Shown: positions 1-8,906, numbered from the stretch's first letter. The stretch: 64,000 nucleotides of DNA from Chitinophagaceae bacterium (GCA_947380905.1 CANCSS010000005.1:1-64000); one strand, 5' to 3'. Translations and numbers: made by a program. The notes: generated by a model from the letters alone, not told the origin.

Positions 1-1133
1 ACAGTATCTGTAACTGCTTTAATGGTAAAATCAATTTGCTCTTCGGTGGTATACCTGCCCAATCCAAAACGAAGTGAACTATGTGCTAAGTCATCTCCAA
101 GGCCCAATGCTTTTAATACATAGCTAGGCTCTAAAGAAGCAGAAGTACAAGCAGAACCAGAAGACAAAGCGATATCCTTGTTAAAGCCCATCATCAATCC
201 TTCTCCTTCTACATATTTAAAAGAAATATTACTTACATGCGGTAAACGATGTGCTGGATTTCCATTGACATAAGATTCATCGATTTGCTTTAATGCATTT
301 TCTAATTTATCTCTCAATTTTGAAATTCTTTCCGTGTCTGATGCCATTTCTAAACGTGACAATTCACAAGCCTTTCCAAATCCAACAATGCCTGGTACAT
401 TTAAAGTTCCACTACGCATGCCTCTTTCATGTCCACCGCCATCTACTTGTGCAGTTACTTTAACACGTGGGTTTTTACGTCTCACATACAAAGCACCTAC
501 GCCTTTTGGGCCGTACATTTTATGTGCTGTAAACGCCATAATATCGATACCATCTGCAATCACATTCACTGGAATTTTTCCCACTGCTTGTACTGCATCT
601 GTGAAAAATAAAGCGCCGTGTTTTTTGGCAATCGCACTAATTTCTTTTACGGGTTGAACCACCCCAATTTCATTATTGGCATACATGATGGCTACCAAAA
701 TGGTAGTAGGTTTCATGGCTGCTTCCAATTGCTTTAAATCTACTAAGCCATCGGGTTGTACTTCTAAATAAGTTACTTCAGCACCTAATTTTTCTAGGTG
801 CTTGCAGGTGTCTAAAACTGCTTTGTGCTCGGTGGTACAAGTAATAATATGATTGCCCTTGCTGGCATACATTTCATAAACACCTTTAATGCCTAAATTG
901 TCTCCTTCGGTAGCACCTGAAGTAAATATGATTTCTTTAGGGTCGGCACCAATTAATTGGGCCACTTGCTCTCGCGCATAATCCACCGCCTCTTCCGCAT
1001 GCCATCCAAAAGAATGGTTACGACTGGCCGCATTTCCGAAATTTTCGACGAAATAAGGGATCATCGCTTCTAAAACCCTAGGATCCATAGGAGTAGTTGC
1101 ATTATGATCAAGATAAATTGGTAATTTTAACAT
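1..1133 (-). CDS. iscS: Cysteine desulfurase, IscS type (3' end cut by window)
   Basis: PLP-dependent enzyme that takes sulfur from L-cysteine as a persulfide for Fe-S cluster and tRNA thiolation pathways; cytosolic. I translated about 377 residues from the ATG at 1133 to the window edge with no stop. The PLP lysine lies in [10 protein letters not shown] (about K205). The active-site cysteine lies in [15 protein letters not shown] (about C329), which matches the group I IscS loop, not the SufS type. E. coli IscS has 404 residues, so roughly the last 25 are missing. A consensus -7 element lies 26 bases upstream. The gene is divergent from the epimerase gene at 1244. Family assignment is firm; iscS versus nifS naming is convention. 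Confidence 0.93.
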   Translation of the reverse strand, partial: MLKLPIYLDHNATTPMDPRVLEAMIPYFVENFGNAASRNHSFGWHAEEAVDYAREQVAQLIGADPKEIIFTSGATEGDNLGIKGVYEMYASKGNHIITCTTEHKAVLDTCKHLEKLGAEVTYLEVQPDGLVDLKQLEAAMKPTTILVAIMYANNEIGVVQPVKEISAIAKKHGALFFTDAVQAVGKIPVNVIADGIDIMAFTAHKMYGPKGVGALYVRRKNPRVKVTAQVDGGGHERGMRSGTLNVPGIVGFGKACELSRLEMASDTERISKLRDKLENALKQIDESYVNGNPAHRLPHVSNISFKYVEGEGLMMGFNKDIALSSGSACTSASLEPSYVLKALGLGDDLAHSSLRFGLGRYTTEEQIDFTIKAVTDT

Positions 1134-1159
1134 ATCCGAATTTGATTTTTTCTAAAGCA

Positions 1160-1167
1160 CAAAAGTA
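1160..1167 (-). promoter_or_regulatory. -7 promoter element of iscS
   Basis: Reads TACTTTTG on the minus strand, an exact match to the Bacteroidota consensus TAnnTTTG, 26 bases before the iscS ATG. No clear -33 TTG box was seen. Confidence 0.6.
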
Positions 1168-1243
1168 AAGCTTAAGGCTTGATTTTATTGAATTCGTTAG
1201 GCTTTAAAAGCAATTTTTTCCCAATTCGTAAAACAATGGAAGC

Positions 1244-1645
1244 ATGGACTATAAAGTAGAACACATCGGCATTGCAGTTAAAAACTTGCAAACAAGTATC
1301 CCCTTATTTGAAAAGCTATTAGGCAGTCCTTGTTATAAAACAGAAAAGATAGCTAGCGAACAAGTAAATACCGCCTTTTTTCTTAAACAAAATACCAAAA
1401 TCGAACTGCTCGAAAGTACTGATCCCGCAGGCATCATTACAAAATTTATTGACAAGAAAGGGGAAGGAATGCACCATATTGCTTTTGAAGTTCCCGACAT
1501 CATCGCCGAAATGGAGCGACTCAAAAAAGAAGGCTTTTCCCTTTTAAACGAAACACCCAAAAAAGGCGCCGATGACAAATGGGTTTGTTTTGTGCATCCA
1601 AAAGATACCAATGGGGTATTGATAGAACTATGTCAAAGCAGCTAG
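1244..1645 (+). CDS. mce: Methylmalonyl-CoA epimerase
   Basis: Interconverts (R)- and (S)-methylmalonyl-CoA in the propionate/succinate route; cytosolic. 133 residues, the usual length. It is a single-chain vicinal-oxygen-chelate (glyoxalase-fold) protein with two beta-alpha-beta-beta-beta modules. Likely metal ligands are H7 in VEHIGIAV, H77 or H78 in GMHHIAFEV, and E128 in GVLIELC. The closing VLIELC block is characteristic of this epimerase rather than glyoxalase I. The mutase genes are not in this window. It converges on rnc with a 5-base gap, and no terminator was seen there. Confidence 0.92.
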   Translation: MDYKVEHIGIAVKNLQTSIPLFEKLLGSPCYKTEKIASEQVNTAFFLKQNTKIELLESTDPAGIITKFIDKKGEGMHHIAFEVPDIIAEMERLKKEGFSLLNETPKKGADDKWVCFVHPKDTNGVLIELCQSS

Positions 1646-1650
1646 TTCCA

Positions 1651-2358
1651 TTAGATTCCTAAAATTTCAATGGCTTTTTGTGCCGCCAACTGGCTGGCAT
1701 CTTTTTTAGTATACCCTCTTTGCGCAGTCACCACTTCTCCATCTATCACCACATTGATGGTAAATAATCTGCGACGCCCTTCTAATTGTTCCCCAGCTAA
1801 AACAAAATCAATTTGCTTGCCTTGCTTAGAAGCCCAACCAATAAGTTTATTTTTTATGTTGATGTCTATTTGTTCTAAATCCTCCATGAACAAATAAGGC
1901 TGTATCATTTTTTCTAAAATCCAAAGTTTAGTGAAGTCGTATTTTTTATCTAAATAAATTGCGCCCACCAAAGCTTCCAAGGTGTTTCCAAAAATTTGAC
2001 TGGTCTTTAAACTACCGTCCATTTTATTAAATCGAGTCATTTTGCGCAATCCCATTTGAACAGCAATATGATTTAATTGTTGTCTGTTCACCATCTTGCT
2101 TCGCATCTCGGTTAAAAAACCTTCTCCTTTGTAGGGATACTTTTTAAATAAATAATCGGCTACTACTGCACTAATAATGGCATCCCCTAAAAATTCAAGT
2201 CGTTCATTGTTTTCTGTAGGGCTGTCTTTTACAGACCGATGATTCAGTGCCGTTTGAAAAAGCAAAACGCTTTTGGTACGATACCCAATTAAATGTGACA
2301 AGTTTATTTCAAACTCGGACTTCTTAAAAAAAGAAAATAAATGTCTTAGTCTTTTCAA
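1651..2358 (-). CDS. rnc: Ribonuclease III
   Basis: Double-strand-specific endoribonuclease for rRNA processing and RNA turnover. 235 residues: catalytic RIIID domain about 17-165 and C-terminal dsRNA-binding domain about 168-233. The signature NERLEFLGDA gives E52, E55 and D59, and E84 and E128 are the other acidic positions. The residue matching E. coli D114 is N125 (FGNTLEALVGAIYLD), an Asp-to-Asn change in the Mg2+ site. The frame begins with TTG at 2358; no ATG occurs in frame before M87, so TTG or another rare start is used. It follows fabF by 31 bases, probably in one transcript, as in many Bacteroidota. Confidence 0.92.
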   Translation of the reverse strand: MKRLRHLFSFFKKSEFEINLSHLIGYRTKSVLLFQTALNHRSVKDSPTENNERLEFLGDAIISAVVADYLFKKYPYKGEGFLTEMRSKMVNRQQLNHIAVQMGLRKMTRFNKMDGSLKTSQIFGNTLEALVGAIYLDKKYDFTKLWILEKMIQPYLFMEDLEQIDINIKNKLIGWASKQGKQIDFVLAGEQLEGRRRLFTINVVIDGEVVTAQRGYTKKDASQLAAQKAIEILGI

Positions 2359-2389
2359 TGTAAATTTTATAGCGCTACACCCAAATATC

Positions 2390-3643
2390 TTAAGCTTTGT
2401 ACTTTTTCACAATCACACAAGCATTGTGACCACCAAATCCAAACGTATTACTTAATGCTGCATTCACCACTCTTTTTTGTGCTTTGTTAAAAGTAAAATT
2501 AAGGCGTGGATCTAGCTCCGGATCATCAGTAAAGTGATTAATGGTAGGAGGTATAATATCATGAATCACCGCTTTAATACAAGCAATGGCTTCAATTACG
2601 CCAGCTGCACCTAAGCAATGACCGGTCATTGATTTGGTAGAACTGATATTTAAATTATAAGAGTGCTCACCAAATACTGCGGTGATGGCTTTGGCTTCGG
2701 CAATATCTCCCAAAGGGGTTGATGTACCATGTGTATTGATGTAATCAATTTCATTGGCTTGCATGCCCGCATCTCTTAATGCTGCATTCATTACATTCTT
2801 AGCACCCAATCCTTCTGGATGAGGAGCAGTTAAATGATAAGCATCTGCAGTGGCGCCTCCGCCTACCACTTCACAATATATTTTAGCGCCACGTTTTTTG
2901 GCGTGTTCTAATTCTTCTAATACCAATACACCCGATGCTTCTCCCATGATAAAACCATCGCGGTCTTTATCATAAGGGCGACTGGCTGTTTTAGGATCGT
3001 CATTTCTTTCACTCATGGCTTTCATGGCATTAAATCCAGCCATCCCTGCAACACCTATTACTGCTTCCGCACCCCCTGTTATAATAATATCTGCTTTGCC
3101 TAATTTTAAAGTGTCCATAGCAACGATGATGGCATTGGTACTTGAAGCACAAGCACTTACTACTGCAAAGTTGGGACCCATAAAACCATGCTTCATGGAA
3201 ATTTGTCCTGCAGCAATGTCTAATATCATTTTGGGAATAAAGAAAGGATTAAACCTTGGGGTACCATCACCATGCACAAAGTTGGTTACTTCATCCGTAA
3301 AAGTGTTTAACCCCCCAATGCCACTGGCAAAAATAACACCCACTCTATCATGGTCTACATTTTGTTTGGTAATGCCAGCATCTAATACTGCTTGATCGCT
3401 GGCCACCAATGCTATTTGTGAAAATCGATCTAATTTTCTGGCTTCTTTGCGTTCCATATGCGCCTCTGCATCAAAGCCTTTTATTTCACAGGCGAATCGA
3501 GTCTTGAATTTAGACGCATCAAATTGAGTAATCATATCCGATCCAGACACTCCATTAATTAAACTTTCCCAGTAAGCGTCTAGGTTATTTCCAATGGGAG
3601 TTAAAGCCCCAATCCCTGTTACTACAATACGTTTGGAATACAT
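2390..3643 (-). CDS. fabF: Beta-ketoacyl-ACP synthase II
   Basis: Condenses malonyl-ACP with acyl-ACP in fatty-acid elongation; cytosolic. 417 residues, the normal FabF length, with the thiolase fold throughout. Catalytic residues are C165 (VVSACASSTNA), H305 (NTHGTSTPLGD) and H342 (STKSMTGHCLGAAG), with the conserved K337 nearby. The Cys-His-His triad with this spacing separates KAS II from FabH. It lies between acpP upstream and rnc downstream. A strong hairpin with a U-run sits between acpP and fabF, so fabF-rnc expression depends on read-through or its own promoter. Confidence 0.96.
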   Translation of the reverse strand: MYSKRIVVTGIGALTPIGNNLDAYWESLINGVSGSDMITQFDASKFKTRFACEIKGFDAEAHMERKEARKLDRFSQIALVASDQAVLDAGITKQNVDHDRVGVIFASGIGGLNTFTDEVTNFVHGDGTPRFNPFFIPKMILDIAAGQISMKHGFMGPNFAVVSACASSTNAIIVAMDTLKLGKADIIITGGAEAVIGVAGMAGFNAMKAMSERNDDPKTASRPYDKDRDGFIMGEASGVLVLEELEHAKKRGAKIYCEVVGGGATADAYHLTAPHPEGLGAKNVMNAALRDAGMQANEIDYINTHGTSTPLGDIAEAKAITAVFGEHSYNLNISSTKSMTGHCLGAAGVIEAIACIKAVIHDIIPPTINHFTDDPELDPRLNFTFNKAQKRVVNAALSNTFGFGGHNACVIVKKYKA

Positions 3644-3663
3644 GATGGTCTTTTTTAATTAAA

Positions 3664-3700
3664 AATCCGCCTTTAAAGCAAAGGCTCAAAAAGGCGGATT
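3664..3700 (-). terminator. Rho-independent terminator/attenuator between acpP and fabF
   Basis: An 11-bp perfect inverted repeat (AATCCGCCTTT at 3664-3674 with its complement at 3690-3700) is followed on the minus strand by TTTTTAATT. It lies just after the acpP stop and before fabF, which fits high acpP and lower fabF-rnc expression. Confidence 0.75.
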
Positions 3701-3747
3701 AAAATATGCCGATGGCGCTCCTCTAAACTTTTAAATTAAAGTTTAAA

Positions 3748-3984
3748 TTACTTAGCGTGCTCCTCTAAATAAGCAACAGCTTGCCCAACGGTGGTAATAG
3801 TTTCTGCTTGTTCATCTGGAATAGAAATGTTGAACTCTTTTTCAAATTCCATAATTAATTCAACCGTGTCTAATGAATCTGCTCCCAAATCATTTGTAAA
3901 AGAAGCTACGTTTGTAACTTCTGCTTCATCTACACCTAATTTGTCAACGATGATTTTTTTAACTCTAGTAGCGATGTCTGACAT
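3748..3984 (-). CDS. acpP: Acyl carrier protein
   Basis: Carries growing acyl chains on a 4'-phosphopantetheine arm in fatty-acid synthesis. 78 residues, acidic, four-helix fold. The attachment serine is S37 in the canonical [12 protein letters not shown]. The ATG at 3984 gives the standard start, 23 bases after a consensus -7 element. First gene of acpP-fabF-rnc, with an intervening terminator hairpin that should make acpP the most abundant message. Confidence 0.97.
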   Translation of the reverse strand: MSDIATRVKKIIVDKLGVDEAEVTNVASFTNDLGADSLDTVELIMEFEKEFNISIPDEQAETITTVGQAVAYLEEHAK

Positions 3985-4007
3985 TGTAAAAAGTTTTGTT
4001 TACGGCG

Positions 4008-4015
4008 CAAAAATA
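4008..4015 (-). promoter_or_regulatory. -7 promoter element of acpP
   Basis: TATTTTTG on the minus strand matches TAnnTTTG exactly, 23 bases before the acpP ATG. Confidence 0.6.
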
Positions 4016-4200
4016 TACTTTTTGTTAAAAACGAAGTATTTTATTTGCTTTTTTGTTTACACAATTTGAAGTCTTGGTTCAAGGTAGGCCTAATTTGGCC
4101 TTTTTAGACGTTTATTGTGGTCAAAACCCCTCCAAAAGAGCCTTTATAAAGTCTATTTAATACGAACAGCTAGTAGTTATAGGAAAGTTATCCACCCTTC

Positions 4201-4665
4201 TTATTTGTGCTTTAGTAGCCCTCTTATTTCATGTTGCGCTTCTAAGAGGATATGTTCCTTGGGTATTAAAAAAAATGTTTTGGGCCCAAAATAAAAATGA
4301 AAAAAATAAGGGCTTTCAAAATAGTGCGTCAATTCGGTCCAATTCCATTGTGCAGATCCAATTGCAGAACTCAAACTGGCTTCATTGGCATCAAAACTAA
4401 ATTCCCAAGTTGGTTTAAAAAGCGCGGTCTTTTTATAAAATAAAGTAGGCATAACATACCAAAATAACAATAGTAATACGATCCAAAGAATAGAGCCTAG
4501 TAAAAATAATTCGGGCCTGATTTTTTTTAAAAACAATAAAACACCCGTAGCAATAGCATACAGATTTACTACAATCATTAATGTTTTAATTTCTGATTGT
4601 TTTATAAAATGATACCGCAAAGCTTGTAAAACCTGCGCTTTTTGATATTGGACTAAATAGGACAT
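4201..4665 (-). CDS. YcxB-like small membrane protein
   Basis: Unknown function. 154 residues with two adjacent membrane segments (about 27-46 and 53-72), then a soluble C-terminal part of about 80 residues. The pattern there (WEFSFDANEASLSS, W107-W109 followed by LTHYFESP, then FFLIPKE) resembles the YcxB-like C-terminal domain found in many small inner-membrane proteins. It is transcribed alone from a consensus -7 element 26 bases upstream and is divergent from the sugar kinase at 4783. The family call rests on the pattern alone. Confidence 0.7.
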   Translation of the reverse strand: MSYLVQYQKAQVLQALRYHFIKQSEIKTLMIVVNLYAIATGVLLFLKKIRPELFLLGSILWIVLLLLFWYVMPTLFYKKTALFKPTWEFSFDANEASLSSAIGSAQWNWTELTHYFESPYFFHFYFGPKTFFLIPKEHILLEAQHEIRGLLKHK

Positions 4666-4691
4666 TTTTAAATTTAAATAAACAATGATCG

Positions 4692-4699
4692 CAAAGATA
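4692..4699 (-). promoter_or_regulatory. -7 promoter element of the YcxB-like gene
   Basis: TATCTTTG on the minus strand, an exact TAnnTTTG match 26 bases before the ATG at 4665. Confidence 0.6.
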
Positions 4700-4782
4700 C
4701 ATTTCGCAAAGGTTTGTGGTGTTATAAATGTAAAGAAAATACAAAATGAGCTATATTTAGTGCTGTTTAATAGGAACTACAA

Positions 4783-5742
4783 ATGAATAACATGAAAGTA
4801 TTATGTATTGGTGAGGCTTTAATTGATATGATTTGTACCGATAGAGGTGCTAGCTTATCCAAAGGTCAAAATTTTATAAAAAAAGCTGGTGGCGCTCCAG
4901 CCAATGTAGCCGCAGCCATTGCAGCACTTGGTGGGGATGTAGCTATGGCTGCTAAAATAGGTCAAGACCCATTTGGACAACACTTAATTGATTTATTACA
5001 AGAGATGGGCGTTGATACAAAGTGGATGATACAAGACCCTACATTTTTTACCAGTTTTGCTTTTGTTTCTTTAATGGAAGATGGAGAAAGAGATTTTTAT
5101 TTTAACAGAGGTGCCGATGGTCAATTAAGCGATGCAGATTTAGCCACACTCCAATTAAATGATTACAGCATTGTTCATTTTGGATCTGCTACCAGTTTTT
5201 TACCAGGGCCACTTCAAATTGCCTATTCCAGTTTATTAAAAAAAGCAAAAGAAGCCGGTGCGATTATTAGTTTCGATCCCAATTACAGACATTTATTGTT
5301 TCAAAATAATACACAAAGTTTTATAGACCAGTGTTGGCCTTTTATAGCACAATGTGATTTTTTTAAATTGAGTGATGAAGAAGCTTTACTTCTTACAGGT
5401 TGCAGCAGCGTGAAAGATGCAGCTGTAGCTTTAAGAAAAAAGTCGACTGCTGTTTTTGCCATCACTTTAGGAAAAGAAGGCACCTTACTTTGCAAGGGAG
5501 ATCACATAGCAATCATAGGCAGTATCGCTATTACTCCTGTGGACGCCACTGGTGCTGGTGATGCATTTGTGGGTGCTGTTTTGTTTCAATTGATCCATTC
5601 CAATCCTTCCGAACTGGCTTCTATTAATTTAGCCTCTTGGGAAAAAATAATAGCCAACGCCAATAAAGCCGGCGCTCACACTTGCGAATACCTGGGCGCC
5701 ATGGAAGCTTTCAAACAATTAAACAAAACAATATTTAATTAA
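4783..5742 (+). CDS. PfkB-family sugar kinase, fructokinase-like
   Basis: Phosphorylates a sugar, probably fructose, with ATP in the cytosol. 319 residues with the ribokinase fold. PfkB signature 1 is GGAPANVA (36-43). Signature 2 is DATGAGDAF, with D254 and catalytic base D260. The opening GEALIDMI and the following text resemble bacterial fructokinases more than 2-keto-3-deoxygluconate kinases, but the substrate cannot be settled by eye. A second ATG three codons in is possible. A near-consensus -7 (TATATTTA, 4752-4759) lies upstream. Its 3' end overlaps the convergent outer-membrane protein gene by 4 bases. It may serve the neighbouring uptake locus, or supply KdgK activity for the pectin locus. 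Confidence 0.85.
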   Translation: MNNMKVLCIGEALIDMICTDRGASLSKGQNFIKKAGGAPANVAAAIAALGGDVAMAAKIGQDPFGQHLIDLLQEMGVDTKWMIQDPTFFTSFAFVSLMEDGERDFYFNRGADGQLSDADLATLQLNDYSIVHFGSATSFLPGPLQIAYSSLLKKAKEAGAIISFDPNYRHLLFQNNTQSFIDQCWPFIAQCDFFKLSDEEALLLTGCSSVKDAAVALRKKSTAVFAITLGKEGTLLCKGDHIAIIGSIAITPVDATGAGDAFVGAVLFQLIHSNPSELASINLASWEKIIANANKAGAHTCEYLGAMEAFKQLNKTIFN

Positions 5743-6887
5743 AACTTATAGCCAACTCCAATACTTACACTGTAATCTGCAAATGCAGCATCCCCTCGCG
5801 TAAATGTATTGGTGTCATTTGTTTTTAAAACATCTGGATAACTTTGAGGTCTTTCATTTCTCAGCGCTACAGGTGTATACAAATAAAAATTAAATTTTTT
5901 GTAGCTATAGTTCGCTCCAGGTTCAATCGCCAATACAGAACCAGGTCTTCTAAAACCAGTATTATCCCCTACTAAATCACTGGCTGGTATACATTCATAT
6001 CTTGCTCCTAAAGAAATAGTAATTGCCTCCTTTGTCCAATTGGTTCCAGCCCTTAATAAATACTGATCGGGAACACTCATAACATTGGAAGTGTATTTGA
6101 TGGCAAGCGCCTGCGCTGCAGTAGGTGGTGTTGCATTGACTGCACCTCTTGAAGTACTTACACCATTGTTTCCCATGGGATTGATTAAATAGTAAGCATT
6201 TCCATACAAACTCCAAGTTGCATTGATGGCTCTAAAACCATTTAATTCCATTGTCAACCCCCATCCACCATCTCCTGGTTGAATGGATTGATCCACAGGT
6301 CCTTCTCGAGTTGCTGTTGTACTGTAATGAAATTGATCTGTAGCATTGTAATTTCCAGTAGGCAATTTAACACCAATGCCTCCTAGTAAATTTCCTTTAC
6401 TTCCTTCTTGGGGTGCTAGTATCCATTTATAGGCGGTAATTCTTACATCACCTATACCTTGTGAAAAGGTTGAAAATCTTGGACTCCCTTTGACATTGCT
6501 AATGTGTTCGTACAAAGAAGAACGCTCATTGTATACCCATGGCAAATCCATGCCAATGCTCCACTGTTTATTTATTTTTCGAACCAAAGAAATGTCTAAA
6601 GTGCGGCTAAAATTTCTAACTTCTGTTCCTTCAATAACTCTTTGTGTATTTTCAGTGGTCCCGCTAAAATGCTTGTAAGATTTAAAATAACGACCACTTA
6701 CATTCAAATCCCATTTAGAAGTATCTTTTACTTCTGTTGTTCCTTCGTGCATCATCCCGTCATGCATCATGCCAGCATGCTGCATGGTATTTAAACCGCC
6801 AACCGTTCTTATTGCAACGCAACCTTGTGCGCCCGCTCGCGAGTAAAAAGCTAAGATGATAAGTGTAATTGATAAATATTTTGACAT
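5739..6887 (-). CDS. MetA-type outer-membrane beta-barrel protein with Met/His-rich N-terminus
   Basis: 382 residues. Signal peptide about 1-21 (ending AGAQ), then a mature N-terminus starting GCVAIR with C23. Residues 35-47 hold five Met and three His (MQHAGMMHDGMMH), a possible soft-metal site. The rest is rich in alternating aromatic strands. GIGDVRITAYK and GGIGVKLPTGNYN resemble outer-membrane proteins of the MetA phenol-degradation family, and the chain ends in an aromatic strand (SIGVGYKF). Substrate unknown. It starts 27 bases after the haloperoxidase-like lipoprotein gene, so the two are probably co-transcribed. The 3' end overlaps the convergent kinase gene by 4 bases. Confidence 0.72.
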   Translation of the reverse strand: MSKYLSITLIILAFYSRAGAQGCVAIRTVGGLNTMQHAGMMHDGMMHEGTTEVKDTSKWDLNVSGRYFKSYKHFSGTTENTQRVIEGTEVRNFSRTLDISLVRKINKQWSIGMDLPWVYNERSSLYEHISNVKGSPRFSTFSQGIGDVRITAYKWILAPQEGSKGNLLGGIGVKLPTGNYNATDQFHYSTTATREGPVDQSIQPGDGGWGLTMELNGFRAINATWSLYGNAYYLINPMGNNGVSTSRGAVNATPPTAAQALAIKYTSNVMSVPDQYLLRAGTNWTKEAITISLGARYECIPASDLVGDNTGFRRPGSVLAIEPGANYSYKKFNFYLYTPVALRNERPQSYPDVLKTNDTNTFTRGDAAFADYSVSIGVGYKF

Positions 6888-6914
6888 GGTCTATAAATTT
6901 TAGAATAATTAATT

Positions 6915-8240
6915 TTATTTTTTCATTTTTAAATGCGTTACTACCCAATTGCCAACCAACCTTCCTTGTGCGGTACTGGTAATACATGAATTGTGAAAAT
7001 GCAAGCCTCCATAAAAACGAGCCCAATTATTTTCATCTGCCGCTTGTCTAAAAGAAGTAAAATGTCGATTGGCAATACCAAATTCAATTTCAGTAGAGTC
7101 GGTATAAGCAAGATGATCGCCATACACACTGGTTAAAGCTTCTGCAGCAGAAGATGAAATAGTCGAATGCCCGCAAGTATATTCGGGGAAGGCAGGCGTT
7201 TGTAAAAGTGGTCTCCAATTGGCATCAAAATATTTATTAATGACCGTTTCTGGACGCACCGTATTGTAAGTATATTTTGCATCCCAGCAATGAATAAAAG
7301 CATCAAACAAAGCAATGGCAGTTTTGGCATACGCATAAGTAGCGGTTTCAAAGTTGCCGTTGGCTGTTTTATTGGCAATACCCACTATACTCATCCAATG
7401 GCCTGGAGGAGAGAATTTTTTGGTACTAAACATGGCATGACCAATGACATTAATTTTAAATGGATTGTCATCCCAAAAATTAGCAATGTGTTTTTGTTCT
7501 TCGGTTAAACTATCTACTGCATTTTTTACCATCATCACATTTTGATAATATTCGCTTTTCTTGTCTTTGATATTGAATGCAGGAGGAGGCAAAGGCCTAA
7601 ACTGACTCGCACTGTCTAATACCATGGTTCTAATTTCCATCCAATGAGGTTCCGCAGCAGAGGCATACAAAGGCGGGGTTGGCACCCATCTTCCTGGCAA
7701 GTCTTTTACGGTGTACTTTTCGGCACTTCTTGTTTGAGGATATTTATCAAGCTTGCTCCATGCTATGATAGCAGCGCCTATTTTTTTTGCATAATTTTCT
7801 GTGGCAGTCAACATGGAAGAAGACATGCCATGCGCTTTTACTAATTTTTTTAAACTATCTGTATACGTTTTCATGCTTCCTTCAGGAAAAGTAACTGCTT
7901 GTCCTACCATCGAGAAAGCAAGTACAGAGGCAAATGGAAAATCTATATTAGCAGTGTCTTCTGGCAATGGAACAGCACTAAGCCCTTTTAACTGGCCCGC
8001 TAAACTTTGATATTGTGTGGGTGCTCCAGCAGCCGTGACTTCATACCCTGCAATAGCAGCATAAGCATAATTTCTGGACGCTACAATAGGGCTAAAATTG
8101 TTGCCCATGACCACTTGATTCAATTCATGAACCGTATTGGCATACAAACTTGGATCCTGTGTGATTTTTTTATAATCCGACGCGGTATTACAAGCTAAAA
8201 ACCCAATAGCAATCAATGCTATTGAAAAATATTTTTTCAT
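6915..8240 (-). CDS. Lipoprotein of the vanadium haloperoxidase/PAP2 phosphatase superfamily
   Basis: 441 residues. Lipobox GFLAC with C17, so lipid-anchored in the cell envelope. The C-terminal half has the oxyanion-binding triad of motifs: K322-x6-R329-P (KYTYNTVRPE), C356-G357-H358-S (EYTCGHST), and R408-x5-H414 (RFYGGLHF). Spacing matches vanadium chloroperoxidase K353/R360, S402-G403-H404 and R490/H496. The serine of the usual SGH motif is cysteine here. This fold does vanadate-dependent halide oxidation or phosphate-ester hydrolysis; the sequence does not decide which. It lies between a small unknown gene and an outer-membrane protein gene, all leftward. Confidence 0.85.
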   Translation of the reverse strand: MKKYFSIALIAIGFLACNTASDYKKITQDPSLYANTVHELNQVVMGNNFSPIVASRNYAYAAIAGYEVTAAGAPTQYQSLAGQLKGLSAVPLPEDTANIDFPFASVLAFSMVGQAVTFPEGSMKTYTDSLKKLVKAHGMSSSMLTATENYAKKIGAAIIAWSKLDKYPQTRSAEKYTVKDLPGRWVPTPPLYASAAEPHWMEIRTMVLDSASQFRPLPPPAFNIKDKKSEYYQNVMMVKNAVDSLTEEQKHIANFWDDNPFKINVIGHAMFSTKKFSPPGHWMSIVGIANKTANGNFETATYAYAKTAIALFDAFIHCWDAKYTYNTVRPETVINKYFDANWRPLLQTPAFPEYTCGHSTISSSAAEALTSVYGDHLAYTDSTEIEFGIANRHFTSFRQAADENNWARFYGGLHFHNSCITSTAQGRLVGNWVVTHLKMKK

Positions 8241-8339
8241 CTTCCAAAATTAAAAACGTAAAAAAATAAACACTGCCAATGAACTAAACATTCATGGGTG
8301 TTGTACCACTTCTATAAAAAAAGAAGTTTGCTTAATAAA

Positions 8340-8906
8340 CTAAGCGTTGAATTTTGGAGGAGGCATTTGTACAGGTAAACAAATGCTTAATAAACCCTCT
8401 GAAAAATTACTACCAATTGTAATTTGTAGAGGAACCAAAGGCTTTAAAGACCATTTTACATCTTGAGAAAAATAGTCAAAACTGATAAATTTAGCAGTCG
8501 TCTTATTGATTGGTGTAGATTTTTTATCCACTCCTGTCTGCTCTAAATCTTGTGCTAATTTGTAAAAATCTTCTCTTGCATTTTTGATATGCAAACGATC
8601 CTGATTGGGCAAGACCCTAATTTCAATACTATCATTGTATACTCTTCTTTGTACATACTGATATACAATCCCATTGATAAGCATCTCCCCATCCACTCTT
8701 TCAAATTTTGGATTGTTGGCGTAATAAGGTAAATTAATGGGTGTTTTAATAGACATCAATTCGGATTCATTGAATCCATTTTGGTCAATGATGGCTATTA
8801 AACGATCCGATGCCTTTTGGTCAAAATAATTGGAGACCATTCGGTAACCAAATCCGTTAAACAGCATGACGCCCATAAACAATATCGCAGATAGCTTTTT
8901 CAACAC
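8340..8906 (-). CDS. Unknown protein with N-terminal signal/anchor
   Basis: 188 residues, not recognised. Residues 1-20 form a hydrophobic signal or anchor with no cleavage site or lipobox I would trust. The rest is a mixed alpha/beta soluble domain; D/E- and K-rich stretches at 85-125 may be helical. It ends in a proline stretch (LPVQMPPPKFNA). The start appears to be GTG at 8906. It lies 17 bases after the GH65 gene and 99 bases before the haloperoxidase-like gene, all on one strand, so it is probably exported and works with them. Confidence 0.6.
   Translation of the reverse strand: MLKKLSAILFMGVMLFNGFGYRMVSNYFDQKASDRLIAIIDQNGFNESELMSIKTPINLPYYANNPKFERVDGEMLINGIVYQYVQRRVYNDSIEIRVLPNQDRLHIKNAREDFYKLAQDLEQTGVDKKSTPINKTTAKFISFDYFSQDVKWSLKPLVPLQITIGSNFSEGLLSICLPVQMPPPKFNA

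Noticed and set aside
334..657. A 107-codon + strand open frame
   Set aside because: It is antisense to the conserved cysteine desulfurase and its translation is not protein-like.
3015..3395. A 126-codon + strand open frame
   Set aside because: It lies opposite fabF, whose active-site motifs and length are complete; the antisense frame is a by-product of codon bias.
4086..4101. Small AGGCC/GGCCT hairpin followed by T residues on the + strand
   Set aside because: The stem is only 5 bp and no + strand gene ends before it; on the minus strand there is no U-tract.
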